From: Brachyhypopomus gauderio
Taxonomy: Eukaryota > Chordata > Actinopteri > Gymnotiformes > Hypopomidae
DNA: 64,000 nucleotides
Direction of reading: 5' to 3'
NCBI RefSeq assembly: GCF_052324685.1
Contig: NC_135228.1
Coordinates: 15,554,611-15,618,610, forward strand
Part shown: positions 1-19,869 of the stretch, in pieces
Numbering within the stretch: position 1 is the stretch's first letter
Layout of the letters: each line of letters begins with the position of its first letter
Made by a program: the position numbers and the translations under genes
The notes under the pieces: generated by a model
What the model saw: the letters and a program-made list of their open reading frames with translations, nothing else
Told to the model about the DNA's origin: nothing
Databases searched by the model: none

Positions 1-3000
1 GTGTGGCCGTGAGGACAGGTGAGTCTGGAGAGGAGCCAGGAGCCTCTCCACACCCTCATACCAACCTGCTTCACCAACTGCTGCCGAAAGCCTTTGCAAA
101 CACTTCTCTTTATGTATAGGGAAATTTAATTAGCAAGAGCAACTTCATCAGATGGAAAATGCACAACTCAGGGTCATGTAAAATAGCACAACTGTATAAA
201 AGGCATCACTATATAGTTTGCACCTGTTAGGGTTTTGTTTACACAGAATCTAGCTTGTTGACACAGTGACTATGAACAAGTAACAGACAAAACGTTCATC
301 ACACTCCTTTCATCACACAACATTTAGGACCTTTCAGTATCCCTCCTGTCTGAACAACAAAACTGAGGTTGACTTTCTTCACTTAGCCTATTTGGCCGAA
401 CAAGCCTGAAACGTAGATTCCAAAATATAAATGTAATATATCTACATTTATAAATATATAAATTTATATAAATATTTACTTTACTTTGGCTTTTTATTCA
501 TTCTTTTCAGGCCTACCGAGTAGCATTTCCTTTAAAATGTATGTTAAAAAGAAAGTTAGTAAAAGTATTAAGTGTGCTTATACATATAGCACTGTGTACA
601 GAACATAGATCAAATAAAGCTCTCCAGGTCAAGTTAAGAACCCTCTGGACATGGTTTCCACCTGCCAGGAAAGGTAAAGCAATTGGAAGGCAGGTGAAGA
701 GATGATCTGAGATAAGAGGTCCAGAGACACCTGGCCTGCCTTGGACAATACCTAGCCCTCATTCCAGCTTCACTTTCTCACTAACTACCCCCAGTTCACT
801 TGCATCAAAGACCTGCTCTGCGGAGCCAAGAACATCTCGGGCACTGGCCACCAGAATAGAGAGAGTGCGAATGAGAGAACAAGAGAGTGAATGAGAGAAT
901 GAAATGAAGAAAAGGCCATACAAGCAGTGGGAGCAGTGGAGGAGCGCCAAACGACCGGGCCGCATTCTGCCAGACAAGTTCAAAAGGCAAAAGAACAGAG
1001 GACAACGCTACTTCCGTTGGAAAACCCAAGTCTTTAAAAGCAATAACTCAGCCATGACAATCTGGAGAGTTTTAAAACGGTAAAGATACCTTCTGTTTTA
1101 GGTCAGATTGTTACTCTATACTGATAAACGTGAACAAACAAGAACTATGGATGCACATCAGGACGGTCTGAGAGGAATTATGACAAATAGGAAGGATAAT
1201 TACTCAGTAACAATCATACATTCCTGACTAATTCAGTTGTTTTGAGTACAACCTATTAATGCATTATGGCTGATATGGGCCATGATTTGTGATGGTTTGC
1301 ATAAAGTCATTTAGTTTTCTAGTAGCAAATCCTGATGGTAAACTCTAATTGTCTGACCATAACCTGGATTTCATGAAGGTCCGGTATGTTCTGAATGGAG
1401 CCCTAAGTTGTGTAAATATTTACCAGTCGAGCACAGGTTTCCCAGGGCCCCATGTCGACAGTGTTTATTCTAGTAATACAGCAGGAATGTGGCCCAGCGT
1501 AGGCTCAGAACAGTCCTTGTGCTGGAAGGCAGCCAAACAACGCCTGAACATCACCTGACGGTGCAGTCCTGTCTCCTGACCCCATCACCCAGAGGCACTG
1601 CAGGCAGCCTGTGCCATTGTGAATCCGACTCCATTTCCTGAGCCAGGATGGGAACAGAGGAGACTCAAGGCTGGGAGACAACGCGGAGCTGCTGTGGATC
1701 TCCGGGATGGGCTGAGGACTGAGGACTGGGACCGGGGGGGACAGTGAACCTCTGCCAGGAGTTGATGCATTGTTTGGTCATTGAAACCACTTCCTAACAC
1801 ATCCAGTACTACCTTGTATTGCTTTCAATTAGCTTTAAGGGAAAATATCCACAAAAAGCTTTTGTTCACTATTTCTAAAAAAAAAAAAAAAAAAAAATTT
1901 TTGGGACTAGAATAAATAAAACTCTTCCTGTAGGATTCCAAAGAGCATAAAACTCCATACAGATGTTGGTTTATCGTGGCCTGGTTACTGAGCAGTGTTT
2001 ATGTTTTCTGCTCATACGTTACACCCTTCCATTATCGTGTAATTTATGAATGGTAAAGATTCACCAGACATGCACACTTTTACCTGTTGGCTAGTGTTCT
2101 ACTAGAGGGCGCTTCAGGTGTCCCTGTTTTTTTTTGCTTGTTAACACTGAAGTGTAGGTGCTTGACTGCAGTTGAAAGCACTGACATAGTAATAGTGAAC
2201 ATACAACTCTTGTGGAACTGTTCCACTGTTATTTGTAAGTTTATGCTTTATACACCTTTAATATGTCTATTAAAAGTTTCTAAAAGCAAAGTTGCTGTCT
2301 CTTTCTTTACTCTTTTTGGGATATGAGAGCTAACGATTCACCATATTTTATCTAACTAAATAACCAATAACAATCTAAAGTCACATAAAAACATTTTTTC
2401 AGAAACATTCCATTATTGGGATATTGCTGTGCAGTGTCTCAAGAGCTAATTAGTTTATGACTCAGTATAATGAATGCAAATTATTCTACCCACATGGGAG
2501 AATTCTTGAAATTCAAGAATGAAAGACTTGAAATACAACACATTTGTGCACCTGGAGAATGATGTAACAAATCATATTGTTGGTGTTGGCATCAAATATA
2601 CACTTTTATGTAGACGCGAACATTTTAATGACCACTACAAGTATTTGTGAGATCCCTGCCAAAAGACCAGGATTTGGAAACCATCTCCTGAAGTACACGA
2701 TCTATGCCCATTGTCCCAAAAGCTTTTCATTCATTCCGCTGACATATGTAACTCAATGAGGGAGGTTTCAAGAGCTCACCCCTCTAGTTCATCTCATCTC
2801 AGTTTTCAGAACAGGATGATGTTGGCCAGCAGGATTTTCCGCTCCGTTGTCCCATCTCGCTCCTTTCCCTACGCGGTACGCGGAACCGTGCCTCTGGCAT
2901 CAACGGCAAAAATGCCGAACGTTAAGGAGCAGCGGGGGTGCATTCCAGAAGGCCTTGAGTTCTGACACAACAACCTCCCGACACGAGAACGTGAGAGGAG

Positions 3001-5643
3001 AGAGACAGAAGACAGGCGTGACCTCACAGAGCTCCTGCAGAGGCAGATAGTGACCTTCCGACAGGAGGAACGCCACCCCCACCTTTCACAGGCACTGTTT
3101 ACATAACAGGAGAACATCTGAGGAGCCTTCAGAGGTTTAATGAACTCCAGAGGGCTCCCTCACACACTAAGTGCTGGTTTATTCTTTTTACAGGACGTGA
3201 TAGCTGTGGAAGAGGAGAATTATGGGACTTTTAACATAGACAATGGAAAGAAGAAGCTACAAGACGGAAGTCACGAGAAAGTGTATGAACACAGAGTAGA
3301 AAGGCAAAGGCTAAAATAACAAAATGGAGCAACAGAAAGAAGAAGAGGAAACTGACTAAGCAAAAGGGAAAAAAAACCCTCTTGCACTTAAGTTTGAAAA
3401 AGTACGGTGACGGTGGAGGAGAAGAAAAGATATGGGGACAGATACTGGGGAGAAGAGGGAAACCAAGAAACACATGGCAGGAACCAAGCAGGAAATGCAA
3501 CATTCCAATCTGGGAAGGTCTGGCGCTGAGACCGTGGAGAAAGTGTAAAGCATGGTCTCCTTGGTGTCCATTACACCCAGCGCAGGGAGCTTCTCACACT
3601 GCCAGACTGGAAAAGAAGTAGGCCAAGAACACATCTGCTCTCTCCCGCTTTCTCCCTCTCATCATTTCCATGTTCGTTGCTCTGTGTGCTCACTTAGAAT
3701 TCACCATGATTGATTTCACCGGATTCCATTTCATTAAACATGCGCAGGACTTTAGGGAAAGTCCTTTGCTGAGAATAAGCAGAAGACAACATTTAGAGCA
3801 GCAGTGTTTCAGGTCATCAACTGATTTACTACCACAGCTTAAATTAGGGAACGATGCTGCATATTTGTTCGATGCGACGCACTCCGCATTCTTTGTTTGG
3901 GGTTAACGTCACAAATTGGAAAGTGGAAAATTCATCTGTCTTTCAGAAAGCGTTGCAAGAATCATCTTAAGCTTCTAGGAAAAAAGTTTTAAGAAAGCTC
4001 TAAAACTATAGTCAACGTATGCGCCATGTACAGATCTGTAAGAGGACGGTGGAATAATAAACTCTGTAAACCTGTGCACTAATCTGGTAGAAAGAAAATC
4101 CAACATGAGTCACCAAATAACTCCCTCTATTTCTTTTCTCCCTTCGTTCTCCAACTCCAACAAGGTTTCTATAATGTGGTTTCTCCCCCCACAAGTCCCT
4201 GATACAGGCCCAAGTATTCGGAAACACAGTGCCTTCCCCCTTCCCTGCCTCTCAGACCCCCCCCCCCACCCCCCTCATCCAAAGCCTTAATGGAAAGCAT
4301 GTGGTAGAGAGATGAGATTGCTGCTTCATCTCTGTCACTACAGTTGTGTGCCAATTTCTCCCTCTCCCCCTGTCTCTGCCCAGATTTTCAGAGACCTACT
4401 GAAAGCAGAATATATGATTAATACGATCACAGTTAACACAGTGGTCATTGGGTATGATGCAGAAATATGCTGTGCAGTCTTACTGGAATTTGCATCATAT
4501 CCCGTGGCTTCACATTGTATGCTCCCAGTGCCAAGCAAAGCAAACCCCTAAACAAGGATGAGGCCACGAAGACAGTTTTGGCTCCTTCAGCCTGACAATG
4601 GGGAAAGTATGTGGGCTGACGAGCTCCAGCCATTCGACTACACAATGAACGGCAAGTGCTCACAGAACTCACCAACAGTTTATGTTTGGATATAGATCTA
4701 CAAAGATATGCAAGTTGTTCCATTGTGTGCCGAACTGACCCAATTAAAAAAAAACTGTGGGAAAAGTGACTTACCTCAATTACAAAAAGTCAGAGGCTTG
4801 GCTTTGACACACATTGGTTATGTGTTGTCCAAGTCTCAAAGTGAATTGCCTCCTATGAGACAAGACTTGATCTGCACACTAGCCGGAGTGACACATCCTG
4901 CCTGAGACACCATTCATGCTGTAGTGGGGACGTGTGAGCGATGCTGAACCTCGCCCATCATGGAATCACGTCTGAAATGCAGTGACACATTCCACCGTAG
5001 AGGTGTTTGTCTGCGCTGCCCGAGGGGTGAGGGGGTGGGGGGTGAGGGGGGTGTTGAAATGGGACTGGCGCACGTTGACCCACATAGATCTTCGGGAGGC
5101 GTTGGGTTACTTGGGCTCCTGGGCAAGTATGTCGTTAGTGAGCACTGTGTCTTTATACGGTTCCTTCCCTTTGCAGTAAATAATACTTTGCATCGGAAGA
5201 ATGCAACAAAAGCCTGCTGGGGTATACTCTACAGGGTGCAGGTGATTTCACGCTGCCAGCTAAGGCCAGCATTAGCTTTAAGGTCAATGGGATCATGCTG
5301 TTGAGATTCCGAGGAACTAATCCGTCAGATTCTGTGGTTCAGCGCAGATCTGAGTAATGCATATTTAGGAAGCATGTGGCTTCATGCGCGTGCAGGATGG
5401 CAAAGAAAGATCCTCGTTCTGTCTTTTAAAACGGCTTTGACTTGTGTACACTCCTCCGTGAAACACTGCCTCATTGTAAAACTTCAGCAGTGAGTACAGG
5501 CCTTTGGTGTTGCAAAAGCTTAGTGCGTGTTTAAAAAAAAAAAAAGCAATTTGGGTGATTTCTAGGCTGAGTCAGCAGACAGAACTTTGGCCCTGTGCGA
5601 CAGAGAGGAGGGGTGGAGTGGAGAGAGAGATGAGGGGGACTGG

Positions 5644-5674
<31 letters not shown>

Positions 5675-8600
5675 AAGATGACATTCCTGTATTGTGAGTC
5701 AATGCCGCTAGGCACTTTTCTGGCGGACACTCACTACCTCTACAGCTAAACAATGGCCCAGCTTATTTGGTGCACTGTTCCAACGACAGGAAGAGGGGAA
5801 AAAAGACACAGAAGGCACCGCATGCAGATTATATAGCTGTGGCTCACTCCTGATTGGGCCAGCAGCACTCCTTACAATGATGGCCATGGCTACCCTGGTA
5901 ACTACGGAACAAGGGGTCAACAAAGCCTGCTTACAGTTAAAATGAGGAACTAAGCCAACATGAAATCAATCCAATAAAATCATCATAAAAACAGCTGTGT
6001 TTCTGCTTTGAGCCGTGAGGAGGGCCGATCACTCTCACCTAATAAAGAGAAGCACTCAAGCCTTCTGAACATGCCTCATAACTTAATCTCTTGCTTTGAT
6101 TTCCAGTAACACATGACTGCATTCCTGCCCTATGTAACGGTGCGTATCTGCCTGGCCTGTTTACACCCTCACCCACTCTGACGGCATTCCCCAGAAGAAC
6201 AGGGTGACATCCATCAGCAGTAGCGCTGATACCCTCTTCAGCAGTGTTAATTATTTAACAGAAATCCCTTCATCAGAGAGCATTTACAGGCGTAGTCCCT
6301 TCAACTGCTTAAGGTCACTCTGGAGAGAAAACGTTTAAGGAATGAAATGTGGATTTTTTTTTCCTGTTTCCTTTTGTTCCGCTGCGTAGGTTTACCGATT
6401 CATGACAACTCGAGAATATAGAAGTTTTCGCATATGTAGGCATGGTGTTAGACTAACTAGTTAAGAGTTGTAGTAGCATAGTTAACAAAGTCGGTTAGCA
6501 AAATACAAGGGGCATTTGCATTTTGACATGGAGCAATATTTCTGCATTTTTGGAGTAAATGTAGGCCTAATGGTATTCTTGGATTATCTGTTGATGTCAA
6601 ACAGCAAGCAGTTCACAGACTGGAGTTATTGCTGTTCAAGTAGCCAACATTATCACAAAATCAGTGTTTATGTCTTCTATATAGTGCAGCCACGTTTAGT
6701 GTATAGCGCAGTCTTAAGAACCTTTAAGCCTAAACATGTTCTTGGTTCATTCGTTATGGTTTTACACCCATTTACCTTCACACGGTCTTGACCACCAGGT
6801 TTCGTTTTCTCATCCGTTTCAGCTGGCGCCGGTTGTAAGCGTCCATATATTTTACATTCATTAAAGACTATTTAAGTTTATCCAGGCAAAATGGTGATAC
6901 TTAAAAAAAAGTTATGACAAATTCAAATAAGTCCGAAAGCACATTCCAGGGTCGTGTGCACTTGCCCCCAACAATGCCGGTTCTTTCTTCCACATTTCAT
7001 ATTTGGTTGTATAAAAGTTATAGAATCTGTTATGCCCTAAAAAGTGCTATGAAGAGAAAGCACAGAAGCTCGGCCCCTTTCACAAACCGTAAAGTCGCAC
7101 CACTTGCAAAATTGCCCCGAAACCGGTCATAGTAAAACCCCCAGCCCCTCTCGTAGGAGGGTTCTTGGTAGTCCAAATGCTTGAGGAGCTGAGAGAGCAC
7201 CTCCTTTTGGGAGTTCACAACTACTCCGTTGGTTCTTGGAGACGTCGCTCAAGCGTTAGATGAAAAAAATCACAAAAGGCTTTTGTGCGTTTGAAGGTCG
7301 GCGCTCTTTCTAAAGCGGACAGGCAGAGCTGTTATTCATCTCACAATCGCATAAACAGCCCATTAAGTCCTTGCACCTTCCTGTAGTGCTACTAAAGCAT
7401 TCTCGTAACCGCCCGCTTTCTGAATTATACAAAAAAGCAGGGCAAAGAAAAGGTGTCGCTTATTTAAAGTTTTAAATAGTGTAGCCTGTTGAAATGTGTA
7501 TGTACACTTTTAGATAAACCCCACAAAAATGCATGCGCGTCAACGTAAACTGCTAAAATGATTCTCAGGGATACTTGATGTTTTTTAGGCTCTCAAATAC
7601 GCTAATTTTACAGCCTTGATCCACAACAGCACATGACAGCATTTCTGAAAACAGTGATACTGGTTTGTTCTCTGTGTGTAAACTGCAGAGAGAAACATGC
7701 GAATTTGAGCTGTTACTTCAGATGCACTATTTGAGTTAAATTAATTGTAACTTTCCGTGACAGCACACATGTAATCATAGCAAAATTACTCAAATAAGGA
7801 GATGAGAGCACAGACTGCCTCTAGACGCACCCTTTGGACATGACATTTAGACTAATGCCCAAGTCTCTGTTTCACATATTTCCAAAGTTCTCTGACACAA
7901 CGGATGTGTACGCTTCTCCTGCAAATCACGCACAAGAAGATATGAAAATAACAAAAGGTAAATTTTTTTAAAGAAACGACAGATTCGTAACACAACCAGA
8001 CTATAAAGCACATAACCACACACGAACACTTTTGGAATTATCAAAGATGAGTGGAACAAAACGTACATGTTAGACACAGACTGTATGACTAACCATTTAG
8101 GTAAAATACAAAATAATGAATATAAATAGTGAAATCACCTAAGAGTGAATCGGTGATTTCCAAAAGCTCCAGTCCTGAAACTTCATTTTCTGTGAAGAAA
8201 TGAAGACCATCTCTTACAGCGCACTCGTTGGCGTCAACCTGCACGTGCAGATTACTCACGCAGGGTCCTATAAAAGACTTGAAGGTGTTTAACTTTAATG
8301 GTGATGGAGCGCCCCCTTGCGTTTACACTTAAATACAAAATATATTTTACTTTTTTTTGTTCCGTTAATTCAAATCGCCTCCGTTTGTGGTACATTGTAA
8401 TAGCTACACAAAAATAACAATAACTCAATCTTACCTAAAAAGCTCAGTGCATAATGAGGAAATCCAATATTATGAATCCATTCTGAAACTTCTTCTTTGT
8501 TCCAGTCCTCAACTGAAATCATGATTCCGCTCTCACTTGACATCAAAATAACAAAATAACTTTTAGGTTCTTTGGAAACTTTTGGAATTGCGCTGCCATT

Positions 8601-9310
8601 TCAATCAAAGATCATGTTAACTTCACAAACCTATTGCAACCCCTGTCGCCGCAAGTTCTTACCCATATATCGCGTGTCAGATTTTAAATGAAAATGACGA
8701 AAGTTTTCAAATTAAATGACGTAGGATCTACATGTACATGTCTTGGGCGATAGCATATCCTTGGTGGTGCAGTTCTGTCGTGTCACAGTAAAGACCAATA
8801 AAGAGTCTAATCGTTTCCTTTATATGCCACATAAGCTTACTTCTCATCCCTACAAGTGTTCCCACGGGCCCCTTCCAGTCTTTGTGTCACGCGCCCAGGT
8901 GCTCAGTAAAAAGAGCACACTACATTGACCCATTCACGCTTTAACATGTATACAACAGATATGCACATTTCCCGGAACATAATTATCATCCCTTTCATTT
9001 ATTTATACGCACATCTTACCGTCTGAAGCGCTCAATCGAAGTACCGGCTATTTCTTCCCCTTACCAGCTGTTAAGAATGGGTTAGTCAGTCGCAGTTGCA
9101 CACCTAGGCAGGTAAGGGCGGAGTTTCGAGACTCTTTGTTTCCTCATTGGACATGTAGTCCGAACAGCACAAAGAACAAGAATTCTGAACTCGCCCGCCA
9201 ACATCCTTAAATACGACTAGAGGCTATGAATTTTGGACAGCAAAGAAAACCGTATGTATTATTTCACACCTGAGCATAGACAGCTAAGTAAATAATCAAA
9301 CATATATCCA
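1..9310. other. Intergenic or unannotated region, no gene recognised
   Basis: No exon chain, RNA gene or complete transposon could be supported in these 9.3 kb. All open frames are short (under about 115 codons), overlap in several frames and match no family I recognise. Simple sequence includes an A-run near 1878-1898 and a GA-rich tract at about 5645-5672. The first bases could be the tail of an exon followed by a GT donor (about position 19), but that is too little to call. One minus-strand frame at 7030-7245 has a protein-like composition and is treated as a finding. The downstream side of pgk1 faces this region. Confidence 0.5.
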
Positions 9311-9326
9311 TGGACAAAGGTTGCTT

Positions 9327-9332
9327 TTTATT
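9327..9332 (-). terminator. pgk1: Probable pgk1 polyadenylation signal AATAAA
   Basis: The plus strand reads TTTATT, so the minus strand has AATAAA about 580 bases beyond the pgk1 stop codon. No earlier perfect AATAAA was noticed on the minus strand between the stop and this point. The transcript end just below 9,320 is inferred. Confidence 0.5.
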
Positions 9333-9910
9333 TGAACTCGTTTATATTCCATAGCCGACTATCCAGGTCTTCTGATCAACCCATCTACGTGACCCCACTG
9401 GGGGAACACATACACAGGACCAGGATAACAAGTGCAAGAATGGAGATAAAAGTGTCTACAGTATTACATACCGTCTCAACATGTGTGAAGAGGCATCAAG
9501 TTAACTCTAGAGTTACATCACACACAGCGCAGTTATACAATGTCACACACAGACATTCACAAACACTTTAGCAGTTGCAACAAATGACCAATTCCCTAAT
9601 TTGAGATGTAAACCAAGTAATAACACTACTGTCCTCCATGGAAAACCGAGCAGAAGGTCCCCGCCTGCAGACTGTGGCGAGTCTGCCGTTAGACAACGGG
9701 GTAAGAACAAAGCAATACAGTAACTGAAGGGATGAGTGAACCAGTGGGAGAGACCAGCACTGTACATCGTTGGCCTTCAGGGGTGGGTATTCGTCATTTG
9801 CATCCCTTAAAGGTGATCGCTTTGAACAAGTGCCAAGTGAGTGAACAGGAAGGAGTGAGAGCCTCTCTAGGGTGGATAACCCCAACTCCAGCAGATGAGA
9901 CACCGGGTGT

Positions 9911-17055
<7,145 letters not shown>

Positions 17056-17330
17056 CTTGGGCGATAACTGGCGGTTTCTCCTTCCCCTGTAGACTTCAGT
17101 GCTGGGTAGTTCCCGAATGAAAATGACCTTAGCTTGAAGCTCACGCACCCAAGGTGGGCGGGACAGAGCTTGATATTCCGCTGTTTATTGGTTCATGTCA
17201 AAAGAGGCGTACAGCGGGGTGGGGTAGGAAGGATCGGGGCAGTTTAATCAGTTATTGGATGCTGTTGCTGTCATTCACTACTTCGCTGCGTCACACTGCG
17301 TCTCATTTAAGCAATGGTACGTGACGGTTA
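17056..17330 (-). promoter_or_regulatory. pgk1: Presumed pgk1 promoter with CCAAT boxes and a possible hypoxia element
   Basis: This lies immediately upstream of the pgk1 start codon. Read on the minus strand it has inverted-CCAAT matches (plus-strand ATTGG near 17188 and 17254). A core ACGTG lies at 17319-17323, about 265 bases before the ATG. Mammalian PGK1 is an established HIF-1 target with ACGTG elements upstream, so the core is plausible, but a 5-base match is weak evidence. No TATA box was seen, as expected for a housekeeping gene. Confidence 0.35.
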
Positions 17331-18682
17331 CAGGTTTGTAAATGGTTGCAAATATCTATATATTCACCCTCTTTGGATTAGAACTGTATGCTCCTTTAAT
17401 ACTTCCTCATATTATATACATTTAATACCAAAGGTCTACTGTATTGGACTAACTCGCATATAATGCAATGATCTAATAAAATGCTGTGATCCTACATAAA
17501 TACGCTTCTGAAGACTCAAAAATCACCTTGACAGCTTGTTATGCCTGGTAAAAAAAATCCAATTGTTTTTTATGACTCAAATATTTATTCTACTTCTCGT
17601 TTACGTCGCCTCACCAGTGACGGTTCTGGGGAGGGGGGTGTCTCCTGTCTCAACATCCTTGGACCCCCTAAATGAGGCGTGGCATGAGACGCATCATTTT
17701 TGTGAATGGCGATAAAGCGGCAGCAGTATTGGCAACTTAGCGATTCCGTGGCAATATTTAACGAGTATTCAGACCTCTCTAGCTACTCTAGTTTGCTCTT
17801 AGTCATTTAGCGACTTTCAGTCAGCCCCCCAACCCTAACATACTGGTCCCAGTCTGGCCCCAGTTCAGATGGTCTAGAGACCTCCACTGCGCCTCACCCT
17901 CCCAAACTTTCGGTTAGCTGGCTGCATGTTAGAACAATGTAGAATTTTTTGTTATGAAATTCAATTAAATCTTCATAAGGTCAAAGTAGTTTTGTGACTT
18001 GTTTTAGAATACGCTTAAACCACTGCTATCTACCCTTATGTGACAGTATACATTTTAAGTTCGTTACGTTTACTAATTGTTCAACTCCACGATTTCGCCT
18101 TGAGCAGTTGCTAAACTAAACGCATTTTGGGCCGTTACACGATCCTCATGTTCTGTAAAACTACTTCCCTCGTGTACAATGGAGCGTTTTGAGGATTTTT
18201 TGATAGCAACTTCCCTCATCCCTGAGTAATCGGAATGCCCTTCAATATGGCAGCAGGTTTCCCCCGAGTATAAGTGGGAGTCCAATATTTAGGTATGACA
18301 AAATTTTCAAGCTTAAAAAGAATCACATATCTAGACAGAGCTGAAATAGACCTTTAAAATGATACCTGGATTTTGAAAATTGGTTGAGAATTGATAGTTA
18401 TATTTATAATATCATGTATCACATTAAAATATAATACATTAATTACAATAGAAGTCATGTGACTGAAATTCACATAATCTAATTCTAATTAATCATAATT
18501 AATAATTAATCATAATCTAATTCGAAGTGATGTTAACTATATTACCATTTAACAACAAGTTATATCAGAAAACAATGAGATTAAACTACACAACACTGGT
18601 ATCAGTACCGATTTCAAGAAAACACTGGGAACGAGTTAAACCGAGACGCCGCTTTTAGCCTAAAGTTGCTAGCTACCGTGAC
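17331..18682. other. Intergenic, nothing recognised
   Basis: Lies between the pgk1 promoter and the first transposable element. It is AT-rich with only short open frames and no exon match. In tetrapods this side of PGK1 holds ATP7A; I see no trace of it here. Confidence 0.4.
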
Positions 18683-18946
18683 CAGTGTTGCCAGGTTCGC
18701 GGTTTTCACGCCAAATTGGGCTTGTTTGAAACTCCTTCCGCGGGTAAAAATTCTGGGGTCGCGGGGTGCGGTTTTTTGGGCTACTTTTGAGTTGGGCCAC
18801 TGCGGGAGTTACAAGTCAACACTAAGAATCGATGGCGATATAATACTTAATTTGTCTCTGCTTCCCCAGTCGACAATTTACACCCCCCTTCCGCTCAACA
18901 ACTTACACTCGCCACCCCCCCCCCTCCGCTCAACAACTTACACTCG

Positions 18947-18977
<31 letters not shown>

Positions 18978-19073
18978 CTCAACAACTTTGGCCTTTGGGC
19001 TAGTTTTGGCTTCTGAGGGGCGGATTTTATACTGACTTTGGGCTGGATATTTTTGTAGGACCTGGCAACACTG
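18683..19073. mobile_element. Non-autonomous hAT-like miniature element with 8-bp target duplication
   Basis: The left end CAGTGTTGCCAGGT and the right end ACCTGGCAACACTG are perfect inverted copies of 14 bases. The 8-bp direct repeat ACCGTGAC flanks the element at 18675-18682 and 19074-19081. An 8-bp duplication with short inverted ends is the hAT pattern. The 391-bp interior has no transposase. It carries repeated segments with long C-runs (see the tract at 18891-18976). The family assignment rests on ends and duplication length only. Confidence 0.75.
18891..18976. repeat. Tandem 23-base unit with C-runs, including C30
   Basis: The unit CCGCTCAACAACTTACACTC occurs at 18891 and 18926, and its first part again at 18975. 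Cytosine runs separate the copies, the longest being 30 C at 18947-18976. It lies inside the hAT-like miniature element and seems to have grown by slippage. The complementary strand is a long G-run. Confidence 0.85.
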
Positions 19074-19383
19074 ACCGTGACGTTCGATACGCCAATGTCA
19101 ATCATGACTTATTTTCCGCGGTCTAGTAAAATACTTTCGCCTGCACGGATTTCGATGAAATTTGGTCAGTATTGAGATAAAAGCTGTATTTTTAGGTCCA
19201 CATATATTTCGATGGTGTCCGGAGCGTTGATGAAGAAAACAGACCGCTTGAAAACAACAAAGTATCTTATCGCTGGTCTCCCGACCTGAAATCGCCTCAG
19301 AGTTGACTATAAATAGTGCCTGATGATTGGCTGGGTTGTACTTGAACTCACAGTATTATTCAAGAAAAAACATACATCTGCTA

Positions 19384-19711
19384 TAATCCTGTACCTGTCC
19401 TGTAGACCTGTTCGCAATTTGGTGTTGGGGGAATTTCTCACTTGAACTGAGTTAGTGGGTCCCTAGACATGAAAAATCACTGAGGTGCTCGTCCGCCATA
19501 GTGCCACGAATTCCGCAATGGTCAAATTAAATATGGCCGCCATCAGCTATGATAAAAATCCAACTTTTTTGTTTCTGAATGTATATAGACATATAATACC
19601 TCCATTTAGACTAATTATGGTATGGGGAATTCATTTCTGATATTGTTATGACCATACTGGATGATTTTAACCTTGAATGGTCATGGTCAAGGTTCTTTTC
19701 CTATTCTGAAG
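19384..19711 (+). repeat. Left terminal inverted repeat of the Academ-like element
   Basis: It starts TAATCCTGTACCTG and runs to CCTATTCTGAAG. Its reverse complement is the segment at about 23450-23778. Matching blocks include the shared GTTCGCAATTTGGTGTTGGG and ATATGGCCGCCAT. Differences are scattered substitutions and small indels, so the insertion is not brand new. Confidence 0.85.
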
Positions 19712-19869
19712 TATCGTAAAATACATGCACATGTAAAGTGGACATGTAAACTGGAACTTACACGTGGCTACTATAGAGGATTCTATGCCAATCTTTGCAG
19801 AATGTGACTGCATAAACTACCTTCGTCATGGCTCATGGTGTCTTGAACAAATCAAGGTGCTAGTTCACA

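Noticed and set aside
1-30. Exon end followed by GTGAGT donor at the window start
   Set aside because: Fewer than 20 coding bases are visible, no family match is possible, and GTGAGT is common by chance.
2816-2965. Open frame MMLASRIFRSVVPSRSFPYA, like a mitochondrial presequence
   Set aside because: Short, no recognised mature domain follows, no convincing splice donor, and it overlaps several other random frames.
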